A DNA stretch of 18,890 bases from CAYGZC01 sp964354225. GTDB taxonomy: Bacteria > Bacteroidota > Ignavibacteria > UBA10030 > SZUA-254. A model generated the notes under the pieces. That model made no database searches. It had not been told where the DNA came from and worked only from the letters and a program-made list of their open reading frames with translations. The translations under genes were made by a program, and so were the position numbers. Positions 16,853-18,890 of the stretch are shown one piece after another; position 1 is the first letter of the stretch; each line of letters opens with the position of its first letter. The stretch is from positions 1 through 18,890 of the forward strand of contig CAYGZC010000086.1 in the NCBI GenBank assembly GCA_964354225.1, in the 5' to 3' direction.

Positions 16853-16963
16853 TCTGGATTCCCACTAAAAGCATGTGGGAATGACAAACAGAGAAGGGCT
16901 GTCATTCCCGAATGTTTCTATCGGGAATCCATAACAGAAGTAACCATTTATAGTGGGATTCCC
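16853..16963. repeat. right REP-like palindrome cluster
   Basis: The first hairpin is ATTCCCAC (16858-16865), loop of nine, GTGGGAAT (16875-16882), flanked by TCTGG and GACA as in the left element. The second is ATTCCCGA (16904-16911), loop of nine, TCGGGAAT (16921-16928), preceded by TGTC. Both stems are perfect. A further arm GGATTCCC at 16956-16963 is complementary to GGGAATCC at 16923-16930. The two full hairpins are in opposite orientation, so around the nuclease gene the order is (+)(-) gene (-)(+). The cluster begins seven bases after the nuclease stop. Confidence 0.8.
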
Positions 16964-16977
16964 TTGCAATGCCAAGT

Positions 16978-17058
16978 TTACCTCACCAACACCACCTTCT
17001 TAATTTGTGAATATATTTTGCTTAGATCATCCATACTTTGCACTCTCAAGAAAATTGT
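16978..17058 (-). pseudogene. possible remnant of a type IX secretion C-terminal signal
   Basis: Read on the minus strand, the last residues before the TAA at 16980-16978 are IYSQIKKVVLVR, preceded by FLRVQSMDD. The pattern strand - short turn - KK-hydrophobic-L-V-R-stop is like the final strands of type IX secretion sorting domains, which end in forms such as TKKMVLLK. No matching upstream coding region survives in the same frame, and the usual GxYF before the strand is degraded. The PorX gene at the other end of the window shows that the host probably has this secretion system. The call rests on a short match and is tentative. Confidence 0.3.
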
Positions 17059-17187
17059 TATAAAATGAATTTGCCAGTAGATGTATTTTTTTGTAATTTC
17101 TTGAGATGTTAAAGTGCATTGGCATACCAGCGGATTTGCCATAATTCAATCTATTGTTGATGCTACCTTGATTTTGTTGGAGATTGG

Positions 17188-17589
17188 TTGACACCGTATC
17201 GAATAAGTGAACAACAAACTCGCTACAGTATAATTGATCCCCAGCTCAAGAAAGCAGGCTGGAATCTATCTGATCGAACTCAGGTTGGGTTTGAAATTCC
17301 AGTCGCTGGATACGATGCAACTCCTTTTGAAGGAATTACCGATTATTGCCTATACCGTACGAACGGTGATGTACTGGCAGTGGTTGAGGCAAAGAGAACC
17401 AGCAGAGATGCAAGAGTAGGGCAGCAACAAGTTCTGGATTATGTTACTGCCATAGAAAAGAAGCAAAGCTTCCGACCATTTGCGTTTATGGCTAATGGAG
17501 AAGGTGTATTTTTCTTGGAGAGCGATGTTCCAACGCCACGGCATGTGGCGGGATTTTTAATTCTCATTGATAAACGTAAATTAGAATAG
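17188..17589 (+). pseudogene. N-terminal fragment of type I restriction endonuclease HsdR
   Basis: These 133 residues match the N-terminal nuclease part of HsdR-type restriction subunits. Visible features are the opening ...TRYSIIDPQLKKAGW, Asp52 in GITDY, Glu67-x-Lys69 in VVEAKRTS (the PD-(D/E)xK core), and Q81-x3-Y85 after VGQQ, the QxxxY motif of this subfamily. It then reads FAFMANGEGVFFLESD and PRHVAGF, as the family does just before the helicase motor, and stops. Full HsdR proteins run to about 800-1,100 residues, so the whole translocase is missing; no hsdM or hsdS is nearby. TTG at 17188 with GGAG five bases upstream is the likely start. Nuclease residues are intact, but without the motor this is probably a remnant. 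Confidence 0.8.
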
Positions 17590-17619
17590 CATGCTAAGAA
17601 CTAATGAAGAGGTAATTAT

Positions 17620-18675
17620 ATGAGAGATTTAATAATACCACTGGATGGAAAAGAAACTAAGATCGAATTGAAGCAAATTGATATAACTAATCTTGAATTG
17701 GATGAATTAAACCCAAGAATAAGTTTCTTCAGAGATAACCAAGTAGCTGACAGTTTAACAGAAGACCAGATTATATTTGCCTTGACAAATAAGAAACCAG
17801 AGGCTTTTCGAAAATTAAGGGATTCTATACATAATAACAAAGGGATTGTTTATCCCATTTGGATAGAACCTCTAAGAGGGCAGAGAGGGGAAAAACATAA
17901 AGTGATAGAAGGCAATACAAGAGTTGTAATTTATCAGCAATTACAAAAAGAAGAACCCCATGAAGATAGATGGAAAACAATTTTGTGTAATATATTGCCC
18001 CATGAAATTAATGAGGAACAGAAAAATTTTATAAGACTCCAATCACACTTAAGAGGTACAACTGAATGGGATGCCTATGAAAAGGCGAAATATTTATATA
18101 AACTTTGGCAAGAGGATGGTTGGTCCATAAATAGGCTTGAAAAACAGACAAAAATGACAGAAAAGCAGATTGATGAAAATATTAAGGCATATAGAATCAT
18201 GGAAGAGCAATATCTACCAATTCATACAGATGACCCAAATGAAGTGAATAAATTCAGCTATTTTGTAGAATATGTTAAAGATAAAAAATTGCAAAAGTTA
18301 ATGGAAAAAAGTTCAAAGGATATTAAAGATTTTTGTAATTGGGTGGCCGATAAAGAAAAAATACCAACTGGTCAAGATGTTAGAAGACTGCGAGATATTT
18401 TCGATAATGAAGACACAAGGAATGCTTTTATTGATAAAGGATTTGATAACGCCATGCAAATACTTGAATTTAAAAAGCCACACCTTGTATCGTCTTTTTA
18501 TAAGGATATAGAAAATGTTATTGAAGGACTGAAAGAAATAAATGCACAAGAGCTTGATGAAATCATTAACGAAGATAATAGCGAAAAAGAAAAAATGATT
18601 AGAGATCTGTCAGAATGGAGCCAAAAGGTTGTTAAAATAATTGAAAAGGAAAAGAATGGCATCAGAAAAACATAA
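17620..18675 (+). CDS. ParB/sulfiredoxin-fold (ParB N-terminal-like) protein
   Basis: This 351-residue protein begins with a ParB/Srx-type domain at about residues 18-130. It shows ELNPRI at 29-34, PIWIEP at 79-84 and the phosphate-binding signature VIEGNTR at 95-101. A helical segment at about 168-191 (WSINRLEKQTKMTEKQIDENI) looks like a helix-turn-helix, as in ParB. The rest is charged and helical. In this fold such proteins bind or hydrolyse nucleotides, and some cut DNA; many stand-alone members lie in plasmid or defence loci. GAAGAGG seven bases before the ATG supports the start. Base use is clearly more AT-rich than in the housekeeping genes, with mostly AGA/AGG arginine codons, which suggests transfer. 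No parA is seen. Role unknown. Confidence 0.75.
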   Translation: MRDLIIPLDGKETKIELKQIDITNLELDELNPRISFFRDNQVADSLTEDQIIFALTNKKPEAFRKLRDSIHNNKGIVYPIWIEPLRGQRGEKHKVIEGNTRVVIYQQLQKEEPHEDRWKTILCNILPHEINEEQKNFIRLQSHLRGTTEWDAYEKAKYLYKLWQEDGWSINRLEKQTKMTEKQIDENIKAYRIMEEQYLPIHTDDPNEVNKFSYFVEYVKDKKLQKLMEKSSKDIKDFCNWVADKEKIPTGQDVRRLRDIFDNEDTRNAFIDKGFDNAMQILEFKKPHLVSSFYKDIENVIEGLKEINAQELDEIINEDNSEKEKMIRDLSEWSQKVVKIIEKEKNGIRKT

Positions 18676-18865
18676 CTTTATCGTATCTGCAATTGCCAGA
18701 AAAATGAGGCAAGATGGGTTCAGAATTATATATTTAGATGGGGAATATCATGATGAGACATCTGAAAAATTAGAGATAAAGATAGATTTACAGAAACAGA
18801 TACAAAATTTTAAAAAATTAGTAATAAACCAATTGCTCAAAAGCTGTTCAAGATATGTTCTTTGA
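18656..18865 (+). CDS. truncated partner of the ParB-like protein, unknown function
   Basis: The frame from ATG 18656 encodes 69 residues and overlaps the end of the ParB-like gene by 20 bases. AGGA at 18647-18650, five bases upstream, supports this start over the in-frame ATG at 18641. The first part (HNFIVSAIARKMRQDGFRIIYLDGEYHD) has the helix - strand order seen at the start of restriction-endonuclease-fold proteins. The catalytic strands that should follow are missing: after about residue 40 the sequence turns into Lys/Gln-rich, unfamiliar coding and stops. I take it to be the 5' part of a second gene of a two-gene system, cut off by an insertion or deletion. Family identity is not certain. 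Confidence 0.5.
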   Translation: MASEKHNFIVSAIARKMRQDGFRIIYLDGEYHDETSEKLEIKIDLQKQIQNFKKLVINQLLKSCSRYVL

Positions 18866-18890
18866 TAATATCGAACTTGTTCATAGCCGG
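18843..18890 (+). pseudogene. possible scrap of an RHS-repeat protein at the window edge
   Basis: In the frame starting at 18843 the sequence reads AVQDMFFDNIELVHSR and is open to the window end. It resembles the VFFDNLxVxHxR segment that precedes the YYPFG motif in RHS-repeat core proteins of Bacteroidota. It is preceded in frame by a stop at 18825-18827, so it is not the start of an intact gene. The match is only 16 residues and the next bases are not available; tentative. Confidence 0.3.

Larger units (their letters stand above)
16846..17187. other. 342-base stretch without an intact gene
   Basis: The first third holds the right palindrome cluster. From 16978 to about 17058 the minus strand carries a possible remnant of a secretion-signal coding end. 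From about 17059 to 17187 I see only AT-rich sequence with no RNA gene, no clear promoter and no intact reading frame, apart from a GGAG ribosome-binding site at 17179-17182 for the following fragment. The plus-strand open frame that runs through the palindromes here is a by-product of the repeats. Confidence 0.6.

Noticed and set aside
16441..16963. CRISPR array
   Set aside because: Repeats are short palindromes in mixed orientation around a gene, with no regular spacers and no cas genes.
16814..17068. 84-residue plus-strand frame through the right palindromes
   Set aside because: It runs through hairpins and has no ribosome-binding site or recognisable sequence; it is created by the repeats.
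18641..18655. Earlier in-frame ATG for the gene overlapping the ParB-like end
   Set aside because: The ATG at 18656 has AGGA at the right distance, while the one at 18641 lacks a site and adds only KRKR-like residues.

Overview
The window reads as chromosome from a Gram-negative bacterium of the FCB group, most likely the Ignavibacteria/Chlorobiota side of Bacteroidota. The reasons are a PorX-type PglZ protein (a type IX secretion regulator confined to this group), several outer-membrane beta-barrel proteins, moderate GC, and a consensus-like sigma-70 promoter (TTGACA-N17-TATACT) rather than the promoter form typical of Bacteroides. The placement is inferred from gene content only; no marker phylogeny was run.

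Region 1 (2-3142) is a tightly overlapping plus-strand run: the 3' part of porX, then tsaE and tsaB (tRNA threonylcarbamoyladenosine synthesis), then accD (fatty-acid synthesis). Every junction overlaps by 1-4 bases.

Region 2 (3252-11615) is an envelope operon: ExbB/TolQ, ExbD/TolR, a TonB/TolA-like protein, a large OmpA-family protein with two OmpA-like modules, a roughly 1,000-residue TPR protein, and a plug-less TonB-receptor-like barrel. The order tolQ-tolR-tolA-(no tolB)-pal-ybgF matches a Tol-Pal locus, with enlarged versions of the last two parts. panC and a GlmU-type nucleotidyltransferase follow without a clear break.

Region 3 (13248-16432) starts at a strong promoter driving a small secreted protein that ends at an intrinsic terminator. 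It continues with a membrane-anchored LytR_C protein, rsfS and argS.

Region 4 (16433-18890) is accessory and looks like a site of repeated insertion and decay. It holds a GIY-YIG nuclease gene closely bracketed by REP-like palindromes, a possible remnant of a type IX secretion signal on the minus strand, the amino-terminal nuclease part of a type I restriction HsdR, an AT-rich ParB/sulfiredoxin-fold gene overlapping a truncated partner, and a scrap resembling RHS proteins at the edge. The candidates most worth following are the GIY-YIG/palindrome unit and the ParB-like gene pair.
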